Positions 23,699 through 35,263 of a DNA stretch of 64,000 nt are shown in pieces; position 1 is the first letter of the stretch, and the number at the start of each line of letters is the position of its first letter. A model generated the notes under the pieces. It saw only the letters and a program-made list of their open reading frames with translations. It searched no databases and was not told the DNA's origin. This DNA is from Anoplolepis gracilipes (Eukaryota; Arthropoda; Insecta; Hymenoptera; Formicidae), in contig NC_132974.1 in NCBI RefSeq assembly GCF_047496725.1, positions 6,500,001 through 6,564,000 on the forward strand, given 5' to 3'. A program made the position numbers and the translations under genes.

Positions 23699-24354
23699 AC
23701 AAGGACATAAGGCTTCTCTTGGTAGCAACGACTTTTAGATCACATTTTTAGTTATTAAGAATTTTATCGTTTTTTTTCATATTTTTCGCTTTTTAAATTT
23801 ACGTTTAAAATCTAAAGTTTCTCAAAACTTGTTAAAAATATACTTTAGTCATATCTTTACAATTTACTTTGTAGGCGTCTAAAGTGTTATTTTTTTTGTT
23901 TGTTTGTTTCTTTCCCCCCTGTGTCTCTCGTTTGTTCCTTCGACAGTGTAGGTGTACTCTTCTTCTTTAAGGCAATGCTTTTGTTTCAATTTCGTTTCTT
24001 CTCTTTTTTTTGGTGCTTTTTTCGCGTATTTTTCTTGATTTTCTCTTTTTTCTTCTTAATCGTCGTCTTCGTACTCGTCGTAATTTTGAAATCAGGATCG
24101 CTCGAAAGTGTTTTAGCTTCTCTAAATTATTTAAGTCTTTTCGGCAAAACTTAAGAGGAGTTGTTCAGACGTTGTGTTTCACAGACAGAAATCGGTGCGT
24201 GTTTCGGAAACGGCGAAATTAATTTTTCAATGAAATAACTATGACAACACATAACAACACAGTGCGACGCGTCTGAAACAGAAAAGAAAAGGGGGCACCG
24301 CCGGACCCCGTATATCCTCGTTACGATCGATCCGTCAAGTGACTTTGCGATCGA

Positions 24355-24410
24355 CGGTGGATCCTGTTTGCTAATCGATGAATCGCCGCAAACGGATCCA
24401 CCGATGCCTC

Positions 24411-24446
<36 letters not shown>
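24355..24446. repeat. Hairpin followed by a 35-T tract
   Basis: CGGTGGATCC(T)GTTTGC at 24355-24371 pairs with GCAAACGGATCCACCG at 24388-24403, one bulged base, with a 16-nt loop. A run of 35 T follows at 24412-24446. On the plus strand this resembles a structured RNA with a Pol III stop; on the minus strand, the start of a sequence preceded by poly-A. No A/B box was recognised. Confidence 0.6.
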
Positions 24447-24448
<2 letters not shown>

Positions 24449-25416
24449 GCGTTTTGTGAAATATGTATTTTTATCGATTTATCGGTAAGACGGTGTGCGG
24501 TTACGAAAGCGTCGGAATTTTGAGCCGCGTGAAACGTTTGCGGAGGAACCGAGAAGCGTACAAGTGGCGAAAAGGTGTATCGATCATGATAGATTATATC
24601 TCAGTTGTCGGAATGAGTCGCGTTTCCTGCAACTATTTCAATTCTAATTTAAATCAGCTTGATTATATCAAGTTCAAATTAATATACGATAAAATTAAAA
24701 GGAAGAATACAAAATATGAATTCCAATATATATAAAATGATTTTGAGAAAGTAATTTTTAGGATTTTAAAGCTCGAATCATCAACTCATTAGGGGGTTGC
24801 CCGGTATCACCCTATCTATGCGCTATCGGTAGAAATGGAAATCTAAGTTGAGTTAATCTCGCAGATATTGAAAGAAAAATGTAATAAATGAAAAAGAACA
24901 CGTTACGGATGCAGGATATCGCGTGAATCTGCCATCATCGATGATCACACCCATCCCTGGGGCGTCCCCCGAGTCGTCGCTGGCGTCGGTCTAAGACCGT
25001 TCGAATCTCCCGCCTGACGAAAGGAAAAACCTTTACTATAAGAAGGGGGCCACGTGACTCGAGGAACGAATGAGCGTCTTTGCCACCCCCGCCGTGGCAT
25101 CCTTGCCCGCCCCCTCCACCTTCTCTCTTTCCCCTTCTAGAGAGGCGCGCGGCGTCGCTCCTTGCGCGTCGTGGTAAGACGCGTCGGCACGTTGCCTCCG
25201 TCCTTCTCTCACCCTGGTAAGCTCCCTGTCTCACATCCTTCTCCCTCTCCCTCTTTCTATTTCGCCGTGCTCTCTCCATCCTCGTGCTTTCCCGGACTTT
25301 TCTCCCCCACGTGCTCTTCGCGAATCGGCAGTGTCTGCTGGCACGTCGCGGGGTGGCGATCTTGGAAGAAGGATCTCTCAGAGGGAGCCTGCTTCCGTTT
25401 CATCTTCTTCTCTTTT

Positions 25417-25418
<2 letters not shown>

Positions 25419-25465
<47 letters not shown>
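25419..25465. repeat. (CT)n microsatellite
   Basis: Nearly pure CT near the start of a GC-rich block. Confidence 0.95.
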
Positions 25466-25699
25466 GCCATCTCGCGATTATCGTCTTCTTCTTTTTCTTT
25501 TTCTCTCTTTCCTCGAATCGTTCTTTACGTCTGGGAGCTCCGGGCACTCTCCGAATCTTCTCGGGGAAAGCCCCGCGGGAAGCCGCCCCCCAAAGCCGTT
25601 CTCGGTCCCTCCTTTCTCTTCCGTACACGCGGACTTATATAGAACGCGCGGCGCGAGTCTCCGATATATAATTCCCCGATTTCTCGCGTACGAGCACCT

Positions 25700-26560
25700 C
25701 CGCGATCGCGGTACGCGTCTTTAACGAATCGTTACGGCACGTCCCGCCGCGTTAACGCGGATATTTCCGTAAGATTTCGGTAACCTTTGATAGAGGCATT
25801 GCGAGCATCCCCGTGTCTGAGTAGCAACTGCGCCGTGGCCCCGTGCCGGGCACCCCCACCTCACCTCCTCGCCGCCTCTATTGCACCACACGCCGCCCGC
25901 CGCCTAAACCGTACCGAAGCGAGCCACCAACCCTCTCTCGGACGTGCGCTGGCCCTCCACCCGCGTTCCATCTCGCTTTCTCACCGGTTCCCTGCCGCCA
26001 CCGTTCGCGCTCTCGCACATTCGTCCGTCCGTCCGTCCGTCCGTCCATCCGTCCGTTCGTCCATCCGCCCGCTTACCCGTTCTCTCGCTCACTCCCTCCC
26101 TTCCCCCCCCTCTCTCTCTCTCTTTCGCTTGCCCTTTGCCGCGCGCCCCATCTCGCTTTCTCTTTCCGCCCGCTCTCGGACCACGAACCGACGTTCGCTC
26201 GGTTACTCGGACGCGCGCCTTCCTCTTTCGCCCTCTTCGTTCCCGCGCCTTCCCGCCTGCCCTCATGAACGATGTGCGCTGTGTACGATGCGCTGCGCTC
26301 TTGCATCTTCGTGTACGTTGTGCGCTGTGCGCTGTGCGCGCGGCCGTGCCCAGCCCGGCGCGCGCGCGCTGCGCGGCTTGGCTTGGCTTGGTGTACCGAG
26401 GCGTCAGGTGGATGACGCCATGTACGTCGCGTAGACCGTTTATAATGACGATAACCGGCCAGCACGGATCCTCTCTCGAATCCGGATAAGTTTTCATGGC
26501 CAGCGGCGGCGCCGACCGCTACGAAAACGATGGCGTTGACACGTCCTCCCACGGAGGGAG
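25700..26560. promoter_or_regulatory. CpG-rich block leading to the MASGGAD exon
   Basis: Dense CpG, a (CCGT)n array at 26021-26069, pyrimidine-rich runs and repeated TGCGCTGTGCGC motifs (about 26275-26350). The long open frames on both strands here are repeat translations. Its 3' edge holds the TATA-like box and candidate first exon, so it is a plausible promoter region. Confidence 0.3.
26439..26446 (+). promoter_or_regulatory. TATA-like box upstream of the 26496 ATG
   Basis: TTTATAAT lies about 50 bp before the candidate start codon, within a CpG-rich block. Transcription would start about 30 bp downstream, near 26470. A short upstream frame (MTITGQHGSSLESG) begins at 26444. The position is suggestive; no initiator motif is obvious. 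Confidence 0.25.
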
Positions 26561-26572
26561 GGATGGGGAGAG
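26496..26572 (+). CDS. Candidate first coding exon (MASGGADRYENDGVDTSSHG...)
   Basis: An ATG followed by G (TTTTCATGG) lies just after an in-frame TAA and opens MASGGADRYENDGVDTSSHG and a further GGRDGER. The composition, small and acidic/polar, resembles a cytosolic or nuclear N-terminus. A reasonable donor, GAGAG|GTGCGA, follows at 26572|26573; a weaker one lies at 26589|26590. Without splicing the frame stops at 26625 after 42 codons. It sits at the 3' end of a GC/CpG-rich block (about 25,700-26,560), with TTTATAAT at 26439-26446. No downstream exon was identified, so the gene is unknown. Confidence 0.35.
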
Positions 26573-26694
26573 GTGCGAATACGATTTGGGTAATTTAGTT
26601 GCGGGAATTAGGCGCGGAAACTAGCGTCTAATTTTTGTCCCTCTCTCCCCAACTTCTCGTTAATGATTTGTAGACGAGAGGGTAGTTCTGGACG

Positions 26695-26739
26695 ATATAT
26701 ATATATATATATATAGATATATATATATATATATATATT
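26695..26739. repeat. (AT)n microsatellite
   Basis: AT array with one GAT interruption near the middle. Confidence 0.95.
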
Positions 26740-27230
26740 TTGAAGCTTTATGTACAGGATTTCGCAAAACTCTTTCGCGAGATTTACGAACCACGCGAAG
26801 CTCTTTCTTTAATTCGTTTAATTAAAATAATTTTTTAATTCTGGATTCTTGATAATAATCGTGATAAATATCGACAAAAAGCGCGGACGATAAGCCGCTG
26901 TAGAAACTTCTTGTTATTAAAGGGGAGAACGTCTTTAGCACGACGAGTTAGGCAAATTTCTCTAGTTAACGTGTCGAGTTGGACACACTTGGGAGATCGA
27001 TATTTTCGATATGTATATTAGAGTTCACGTAATGTTATGTTGTGTGAACGTTAAGTTTCGCGCTCGATGACGATTCGTAAAAGAGTTCTGAAAAGGAGAA
27101 AGTAATCGTGATTTTCTGTAAAGGAGGCTTTAACATTGCGTACGAGTATTCAATTACAGGCTTTTACGCGACTTAAGCGACAGTTAAAGTACGAGCCTTT
27201 CGCTCTTCGCAGTATCTCCAACACTCCATT

Positions 27231-27440
27231 CTAGGGGCCATAGAACGGCTGGTAAACGATGAGGGGTGGCTTCTCTGTCGCTACCCAATAACGATTTGGA
27301 GGCGTTATCGTGGCTTTACATCCCTTTGGCCCTGGCGTGACAGTAAGGTTAGCACGCCGTTGTTGCGTACACGCCAGAATGGAGTTCACGTTCATCGTGT
27401 ATTTCGAATCGTGGCACTGACCACAGTACACTCCATCGTA
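27231..27440 (-). CDS. Terminal coding exon of an unrecognised Cys-containing protein
   Basis: The minus strand encodes 69 residues beginning YDGVYCGQCHDSKYTMN and ending PLIVYQPFYGP, then TAG at 27233-27231. Visible features are four cysteines (CGQC, then one in LACTQQ and one in PKGCKA), a possible N-glycosylation site (NLT), and a Pro/aromatic-rich C-terminus (TPPNRYWVATEKPP). Composition suggests an extracellular or secreted protein, but I do not recognise the family. The probable acceptor is the AG at 27442-27441; an alternative TAG at 27473-27471 would prepend YLLVYLSAIK. There is no start codon with good context, so upstream exons must lie to the right. That this is a genuine exon is supported by a diverged second copy at 27765-27938 that retains the same layout but has lost the frame. 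Confidence 0.6.
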   Translation of the reverse strand, partial: YDGVYCGQCHDSKYTMNVNSILACTQQRRANLTVTPGPKGCKATITPPNRYWVATEKPPLIVYQPFYGP

Positions 27441-27764
27441 CTTTATAGCGGATAGATAGACAAGAAGATACTACGATAAAAACGATTCTTTAGAAATAAT
27501 CTCGATTAACTGACCTTTTCTTTACGTGGAATAAAATACTTAAAAATATCTTTTCTTTCTTAGAAATTAATCGGTGCAATAACGCTCTGTTTTATCACTT
27601 GTATCGAATTATTCGTAAGATATTAATATGTCGAATAATTTGAAGACAGAGATTTCAATGAAATTTATTAATTAATTCCAGAAGGAACGATACATAAGTA
27701 CAAAGGTCAACTTTTAATCTTGGATGAAATCTGACCTGCCTGGCACGTCGATCGGTTTACTCCG

Positions 27765-27938
27765 TCTCTGTCTGTCGCATGCAATAACAATTTGGAGGCG
27801 TCCGTGCGGCTTTACATGCTTCGGTACCACCGTGACAATAAGGTTAACACAGCGACATTGCGTACGCGACGTAACCGGGTACGTACACCATCGTATTTCG
27901 AATCCTAGCGCTGACCGCAGCTCGCTCCATCGCGCTTC
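27765..27938 (-). pseudogene. Degenerate tandem copy of the 27231-27440 exon
   Basis: Same orientation as the intact exon and about 0.5 kb from it. Colinear blocks include GATTCGAAATAC, TTAACCTTA[C/T]TGTCACG..., and ACGCCTCCAAAT[C/T]GTTATTG; overall identity is roughly two-thirds by eye. Where the intact exon has TGC-CAC-GAT, this copy has CGC-TAG-GAT, an in-frame stop at 27907-27905. Small indels then shift the frame, and the CGQC and GCKA cysteines are lost. The homology stops near the acceptor side and before the intact copy's stop codon. This is a partial or decayed duplication. Confidence 0.65.
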
Positions 27939-28271
27939 CACGGGGGTTGCTCGGCCGCCCCCAGGTCGGCGTGCCTCGCCTCTGGAAATTCTCCAGCGGC
28001 ATTCCCTAGCGCGAGCCTTTCGTCGATAGAGAGGCTGGATCTTATTACGACCTGCAGACTACGCGTCGAGGTATGATTTCGTTGCATATGATGCGGGGAC
28101 CCGGGATCGATCGATTCCGAGAGCCGAGGCCATCGTTTTCAATTCTCTCGCCACCGCTGTATTTTCTGCTCGCGAGACTTTTGCGTCGGTAAACAAAATA
28201 TTCAATAACATAAAATGGAAAATTGTGTTTGTGATTTTATCAACGGAATTACATGTCAAAATTTTAACACC

Positions 28272-28276
<5 letters not shown>

Positions 28277-28355
<79 letters not shown>
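28277..28355. repeat. (AG)n microsatellite, longest pure array in the window
   Basis: About 79 bp of uninterrupted AG, 0.35 kb from the degenerate exon copy. Confidence 0.95.
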
Positions 28356-28357
<2 letters not shown>

Positions 28358-30315
28358 GTGATATTAAAATATAAAAATAATATAATATAATATACGTACG
28401 TATATAACAAAAAAAAATACATATGACAAAAAAATTATAGCGTGAAAGGACATATAATTGATATCGAATTTCAAAGTATCGTCAGTGCGTTTACACACTC
28501 GTAGCTCTCGTTTCTTTTTCATCTTTCGAATCGTTCCTTCCTTCCGTTCGGGAAAAAGACGCGGTTCAAAGGGAGGGAATCGTGGTAAGGAAGGGTAGCC
28601 ACGACTGAAAAAGAGGGATCTCGCAGACGATCCTTTTCGCCTCCCTACCGTACGTCGCTGACGGTTCCTCGTAATTGTATCGATTGTCTTAGGGCGACAA
28701 CTACTTTACGGCCAACCGTTACGCGCCACGAAAGGTGCACCGGTCGCGTCCCGTCTCTCTTATGTCCCCCTTTAGTACAGGGTGACCCGCTTTGTTGTTT
28801 CACAACCGATCGAAAAATAAAAATTCCTAACCGGATGAGAGTTTGACCTGGATCTTTTGTGGACGCGGGGTAAAGGGGGAGAGTAAGGGGCAGCTCGCAG
28901 ACACAATGCGTCGACGAAATATTTGCATATACGGACGGCCAACGGCGACGGCATGTGGCGCATCGCACGAGTTGCTTCTCTCTTTCTCTCTCGAGAAGGG
29001 GATCGAGGAAAGGGTCGATAAAAGGGAAAAAATTGAATTTTGCCGCCTCTATCGTCCTCGGCGCGTCCGCGATGTTACTCCATACGGAAGGACAAGGGCC
29101 GACACGGACGGCCCAGGTAGATAGATAGGACCGGCTGACTCCGGACACAAGGGGATGAAAATCCGTGTTTTTTCCACCCTTTATCCATCCCTCGTGATAC
29201 CCAGCCCATCGGGTAATCATAATAATGAGAGGAGAAAGACCGGTTGACCATCGGGCGGCCCCGAGGGGCGATAAAACAATCGCGGCTCATTTTTTGCCAC
29301 GCCAGCTGCAGCCGGCAGCATCAGCCGTGATCGTCCGCTAGTCATAACCTTTGGACACATTGTGCGGGCCAGATTCTCGATTTGTCGACGTATCGCCTTT
29401 TTCGCGCGGATCGTTTCAATCCTCGCGACGTTAGAAAAAAATAAAAAAAAGTCTGATATTCGACATAAATCTTTTAATAATACTCATTACGCTATAACGG
29501 CAGTATCTAGGTCATTTCTAAACGATATCCATTAAATAAAACGTATTAAAATACGAGAACCCTTTCGTCTACTTTAATTTAAAAGATGCTCACTATTCAA
29601 CGTTCGTTTGCCACGTGAGATCGATTCACTCATCTGTAAGCGGGACGAAAGCCCGAGAGAGGATCGAAAACGTCCTTCCCCGAAGGGACGGCGACTCACG
29701 GGACACCCACTTGGCTAGTCGCCTAATGATCAGCGGAGGAATCGTGATGGCGAGCGGTAGGGGAGAGAGATAGAGAGAGTTGTCGGGAAGGGCTGAAGAG
29801 GTCAATGGCTGACGGTTCTGGGTAATTAGTAAAAACAAAGGAGCCTGGCCGCGAGAAGGAATCGAGAAATAATCATCAGAGACGAGCATAAGAGACAAGC
29901 TGAAAGAGAAGCAGCCGAGCGGTCGGTGAGAAGGGGGAGGGTGCGAAGAACGGCGGTGGTATAGACGCGCGAGATAAAATCTAAATGGGAAAGTAATCCC
30001 TCGACGTTGATGAGGAAACGAGCGGGCAGGCGGCGGCGAGGAAGGCGCGGGCGGGCTACTCGCTGAGAGAAACGATCTTCTCTTTAGACGCCTCCTTTTT
30101 CGTTCTCTAGGTCATGACACCTGGGCGCTCTTCGGTGGTCTTCCGCGATGTAAACACCTAGCTAGAGCGCATCTCACACACAGCCGGTCCGCCGGTGCTA
30201 TCGGGCTAAGCGCTCGGGCTTAACCTAACCCAACCCTAGCGTGTCGACGACCACCGGCCACCGCCGTCGCCGCCGCCGCCGCCGCCGCCACCACCGTCGT
30301 CGTCGACGTGGCGGC

Positions 30316-30332
30316 ATGTCCGGCGTATGTAG
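30316..30332 (+). CDS. Possible very short first coding exon (MSGVC)
   Basis: GCGGCATGTCC is followed by five codons and the donor TGTAG|GTAGGT. It lies at the end of a GC-rich, CCG-repeat-bearing stretch (30,000-30,315) that resembles a CpG-rich 5' UTR. The pattern is common for insect first exons but carries little information. No downstream exon was found. Confidence 0.15.
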
Positions 30333-31931
30333 GTAGGTAACCCTATATCGATTCTCCCACCTCGAGAAAATAACGGGGGATCTCACGGTAGAGATCTGCT
30401 CTCGGTAAAATTATTTCGCGCAAAGAGTTTCCGCGAAACCGGCCTGCTAACAGCTCGCTTCGCTAACCGCCGTTGCAACCCTTTTGGGCGGCGGAAGGGT
30501 AAAGCGAAGGGCTCACCGGCACTCGGGATAATCAAATGAAAACAAAAATCGCAGAGCCAGCCAACCTCTCTCGAACGACCGAACAGCAGGAGGAAGAAGA
30601 AAGTTACACGGCCAACTTTCGCCTTTTTCGCCGCAATTTGCGGCCGATTCAGCCGTGAATCTCGGTCCCCACTTGGTTGAACGGCTCCTCTCTCACGTTT
30701 CCTCTCTCGCGGTATTTCCATACCGCTCGACAACTGCGGCGAAGGTCAATGTTCCCTTCGTCCAACTCGTGCTCGCTGGATGAGAGCTTGCGAGCGATTA
30801 ATCGCGTACACAAACGATATCAATCGCGCGTTTGAATTATTAAGCTTCAATTTTCGGCTTTCTAACGGTTCGTTGTAACGTTACTATTTCGCTATTCGAT
30901 ATATTTCCCCTCTCCAAATTTAGGAAATAATACTTGGCTTGATTTAGTTGAATATATATTATATATTGTTTGGTTTTGTTATTATATGATGCTTGAGCTT
31001 GATTTATCTGTTTCGTCCTTCCTCGAGGTCGGCGACACGAGTGACCTAGATTCCGTAAGGTTGAATCGCTCTTATTTTGTGCTCGACAGTTTTTTTTGAC
31101 ATTCTCGAGTATCGCGTGACAGACCGATTGTTGTTAAGAAAGAAAGAGGTGACTGTAGGAAAGGTGGGGGAATATGACGCGCGAGAGACGAGACACGCTG
31201 TTTATTAAGTGTTCCAGATGGGCCAGATGCCCATTCTCCGCGTACACGTAACACGTGGATAATCGGAAGAGCCGAGCCGACGATCGTCGTAGCATATGCC
31301 GCGATCTTCCACGAGAGCAGCTGCGGCCTGCATCAGAATGTATCGACATTACGAGTAAGGTGTAATCTCGAAAGATTATCATGCCGAAATACGTATACTT
31401 TTCTACAGAGCTTTATATGGATAGCGATACTCTCTTTCAAATAGGGTTTCGAAAATGTTTCGAAAATTAATTATTTAATTTATTATTTATTTACATATTT
31501 TACTTATTATTTATATATGTACGGAGATATGGTTACAACACGAAAGTATGTACGCGTACGCAGTATACACACGGCGTATTTGAACGGAATTGTGAAATGG
31601 TGTAATTTTTAAATATTTATCGTGTTCCTCAAATAATTGCGTATTGATCGATTTTATATGACAGACAATATTTGTACGATTTTATATTTCGCCCCTCCGG
31701 TCGCTTGGAAATTTGACTGATACCATGTCGAATCGTTTCGACGTTTTACAATAGTTACTCTAGAATCGCGTGTTTATAAATAGTAAAGTTAAATAAGTCG
31801 CGAAATATTTCGACCATTTCATTCGAGGTCATCATCGCCGGGCCTCTCATTGTTCGAGTCTCTTCCTTTTGTGCGCGCGTGTCTGGTCTGTTTTCGGGAA
31901 GGGAACAAAAGGTGCCGAAAGGGGCCAAAAG

Positions 31932-31955
31932 AAAAAAAAAAAAAAAAAAAAAAAA
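31932..31955. repeat. Poly-A tract
   Basis: 24 A. No retroposon body recognised upstream. Confidence 0.95.
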
Positions 31956-32302
31956 TGGAGAATAAGAGAACTTAAGGGCGGCATTGTCCGTCGAATATCT
32001 ACGAAGAATGCGAGCGGACTGATTTCGTCCTTGCGCGCCCGTTGCTCCCGTTACAAAAAATAATAATTATCCGGGCGTTTTGTGTCGCTCGGTATAGCGG
32101 AGCGGAAATTCTTTTCAGCGACACATTGAGACGCTCGCTTATGCGACGTACGTCGAACCTATGTCAATCGTCGATTCTCTCGGGCACAGCCGGCGCATTC
32201 TTGGCACGTCGTTCGCGAGACACGTGAACTTTGTTTATCTATAAAGTCGCGCGGCTGATTAAGTCGCGGTAAAGTCGGGCCTGGGGCGCAGCGATGGAAG
32301 GG

Positions 32303-32305
<3 letters not shown>

Positions 32306-32361
<56 letters not shown>
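32306..32361. repeat. (GA)n microsatellite
   Basis: Pure GA array. Confidence 0.95.
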
Positions 32362-32364
<3 letters not shown>

Positions 32365-33503
32365 GGTTAAGATCCAGCAATGTTTCAAACTGTGCGCGGC
32401 GTAAACCACCTCGGCCAACTCGGTTCCCGTTCCTTATCGCGCGAGAAACGGCCCGAGGAGCCGCCCGCGCTTCTCTTATAATGAAATTCTCCGAAAGAAC
32501 GAAGAAAGTTTTAAAAGTGCAAAAGTGCGCCGAGAGAGACAAAAGAGCGACACGCGCGGGATGGCTGACAGGGAGGACGAGAGATTTAAGAGGATCATAA
32601 ATCGAGACGACGTCTTGGCGCCGCGAATATCTCGAGGAGATTAGAGAGGAGGCGCGCTCTCTTTCCTCTCTTTTCCCCTCGAAAAAAAGGATCATCGTGA
32701 AAACTTTTGCCTCGTTAGTGACTAGTTTTTTTCTTATCTTTAGCTTTTATTTCCCTAGAAGAGAAAACACGGGAGAAAAAGCGGGACAGGACTCCTTAAT
32801 CTCTCGATTACATACAATGCAATTCTAATCTATCGATATCAGATATACTTGGCCGATTTATTGACGTTTTATAAATAATTGATAATACATGTGCATGTAT
32901 ATATATATATATAATATAAGAATTTGTTGGCACACAAATTTTCTCTCAATAATTATCGATACGAAAAACGCGAAACATTGCAAGTTTCAACAGTGATGAT
33001 GCGATACGCTTGTTTCTAATTGAAAGCAAAGTCTGTAGATTTTTAATTAAGAAAATTCAAGATCGACCTCCGCTGGTCCATCCATCCATCCATCCATCCG
33101 TCTATCGAGTACTGCCTGTTCCTCGGAGACTCCTCAAACAGTTTTATAATTGATTTCATTTTCATTTATTTTAGCACGAACCCCCAACTCCCACCTCTCG
33201 CTTCCGCTCGCTCTCTCGTCACTTGGTCGTGCCTTGAGAAGACAGTGCCATTCCCCTTCTTGCCCTTACCCTCCCTCTACGTAGCACCCCGTCGTCGCCG
33301 CGACCTCACGCCGCAATCAATTTAATGTTTTAATTAAGAGAGTATCCGTGAAAAATTAGATTTTAATCGGATCGCACCTTTCCATCGGGGGTGCCTTTCC
33401 GCAATTCTCTCTATTTATTTTGGGGCGGTGCCCTTTAATAAATAATTTTAATTGCTCTGATATTTTTGAAAGACAAGACTCCACTTTTCTCTGTCTCTTT
33501 CAT

Positions 33504-33507
<4 letters not shown>

Positions 33508-33556
<49 letters not shown>
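33508..33556. repeat. (CT)n microsatellite
   Basis: Pure CT, followed by imperfect CTTT. A short (CCAT)n array lies at 33077-33099. Confidence 0.95.
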
Positions 33557-33563
<7 letters not shown>

Positions 33564-34989
33564 TTTCTCTTTCTCTTCTTTTCTTTTCTTTGGTCTTTTT
33601 TCGACATGCTCGATATTTATTGATCAATCTGATTTATTCATAGACATCTAATACAGATGCTCGCGGTTCAAGCGCGGTTAAATATATATTTTGATCTTTT
33701 TTAATAACAAATAGAACGAAACAGTTTTGTGAAGAATGCCAGGACGATATTTGGCAAAGAATGTTATTTTAAATCGACGACTTTTTGACCGTACATCCGT
33801 TGAATTCACGCCGCGATCGCGTCGATGGGAGAAAAAGAAGGAGAGGTGTTTACGCGCGTGTTTTAATTACACGCAAACGAAATTTAATTAACGTCGTTAC
33901 CCGGACCAGGAGCGGGGCGGGCAGGGGGCGAGGGGGGAGAGGGCCGCTTTCGCGCGGACGAACGTGCGAGAACGATCGATGAATTGTCCTCGAACGGGCA
34001 AATCAGTTGCGAAACACGCTCCCGCGCCGTTGGTTGCCCCGACTAGCGCGCTCGGCGCAGTCTAAAAAAGAAAAAGGTAGGAGAGAGAAGGTCCACCATT
34101 TTCCGCGGCTATTCTAGAGTGTTATGCAACCGCCGACCGATGCATTTGGCCGGGCAGAGCTTTATGGCCGAGGCTCGCACGCGCAAAAATGTTTGTTTTA
34201 ACTTTGGTGCCCCCCCGCCTCCCTGTCGCGCCCCCCCTTCCCCCCGGCCGCTCCCCTGTATCGCTGCCTCTCCCGACCATATTCGAATTCGGTTGCCAGC
34301 CTTGAATTATTCAGAATGCGAGAAAATCCGTAAAATTAGACCTCTTTCGCTTTTCCGTTTCTCTCTCTTTCGTTTTCTCGCTATTCTATCGTTGTTGAAA
34401 AGTTGGCCGAACGACATGAGTGGACTTTTCTAGCGTTACCGCGTAAATGCGCGTCGACGGATTAATCGATGAGTCGAAATTAACCCGCGGGCATTCGCGT
34501 CACAGAACAGGCGTTGCTTCAGGTTAAAATAGCGCGTAATAAACGTTTGTACTTTTATCGACATGGATATTTTAGAAGGATAAAAACGGAATCGGATAAA
34601 GTTATATAAATTCGCAAGACAATTCGCATAATTGCGATGTAATAAGAAAATCGCATTTGATCTGAAAATATAACTCAATTATCGCTATGTCACGTTGATT
34701 AAACTACCAACAACAACGTGCGGAACAGAATCTTGCGGTTAAAAACTGATCTGTCTCTTTCTTTATTGTCAAACTGAACGGTACCGAACGACGCTTTTAA
34801 GATATTTCCATTTGTAAGTCGCAGCATTAAACAACGAATATCCCTCTTTGGCACGCTAATGGAAATCGCCTTAAAAAGTTGCCGCATGGCCCTAGGGATA
34901 CCATCTGCAAAATTTCGAAATCTTCCAACGCGTTTACGTAGGCGTATTCCCATCGGAACGCCTAAAAGAAAGCGAATGAAAGACAGAGG

Positions 34990-34990
34990 A

Positions 34991-35041
<51 letters not shown>

Positions 35042-35050
35042 AAGAAAGAG
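34990..35050. repeat. (GA)n microsatellite
   Basis: Purine array on the plus strand. A pyrimidine array of similar length begins 130 bp further on, so the two form an inverted pair. Confidence 0.95.
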
Positions 35051-35175
35051 AGTCGAGTAGCATGGGGTTCGCCCGTTCCACATTTTTCACCCTCCATTTT
35101 TACGCCATCTTTCGTCAGTGGCGATCCACCCTCTTTGTATTTTCCCCCGACTCTTTTCCACGCTCTTTCCCTTTT

Positions 35176-35179
<4 letters not shown>

Positions 35180-35251
<72 letters not shown>

Positions 35252-35263
35252 CCTCTCTCTCTC
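35180..35263. repeat. (CT)n microsatellite
   Basis: About 80 bp of CT, complementary to the GA array at 34990-35050. Confidence 0.95.

Noticed and set aside
25787..26552. Long open frames on both strands (up to 215 codons)
   Set aside because: Open in several frames at once, built from (CCGT)n and CT repeats; typical of CpG-rich, stop-poor DNA.
28059..28259. Minus-strand frame ending SRVPASYATKSYLDA
   Set aside because: No supporting splice site or homology to the adjacent duplicated exon.
28779..28796. TACAGGGTGACCC resembling the TIR end at 49183
   Set aside because: Diverges after nine bases and has no partner arm nearby.
30221..30240. TTAACCTAACCC, reminiscent of the insect telomere repeat (TTAGG)n
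   Set aside because: Only one CCTAA unit; not an array.
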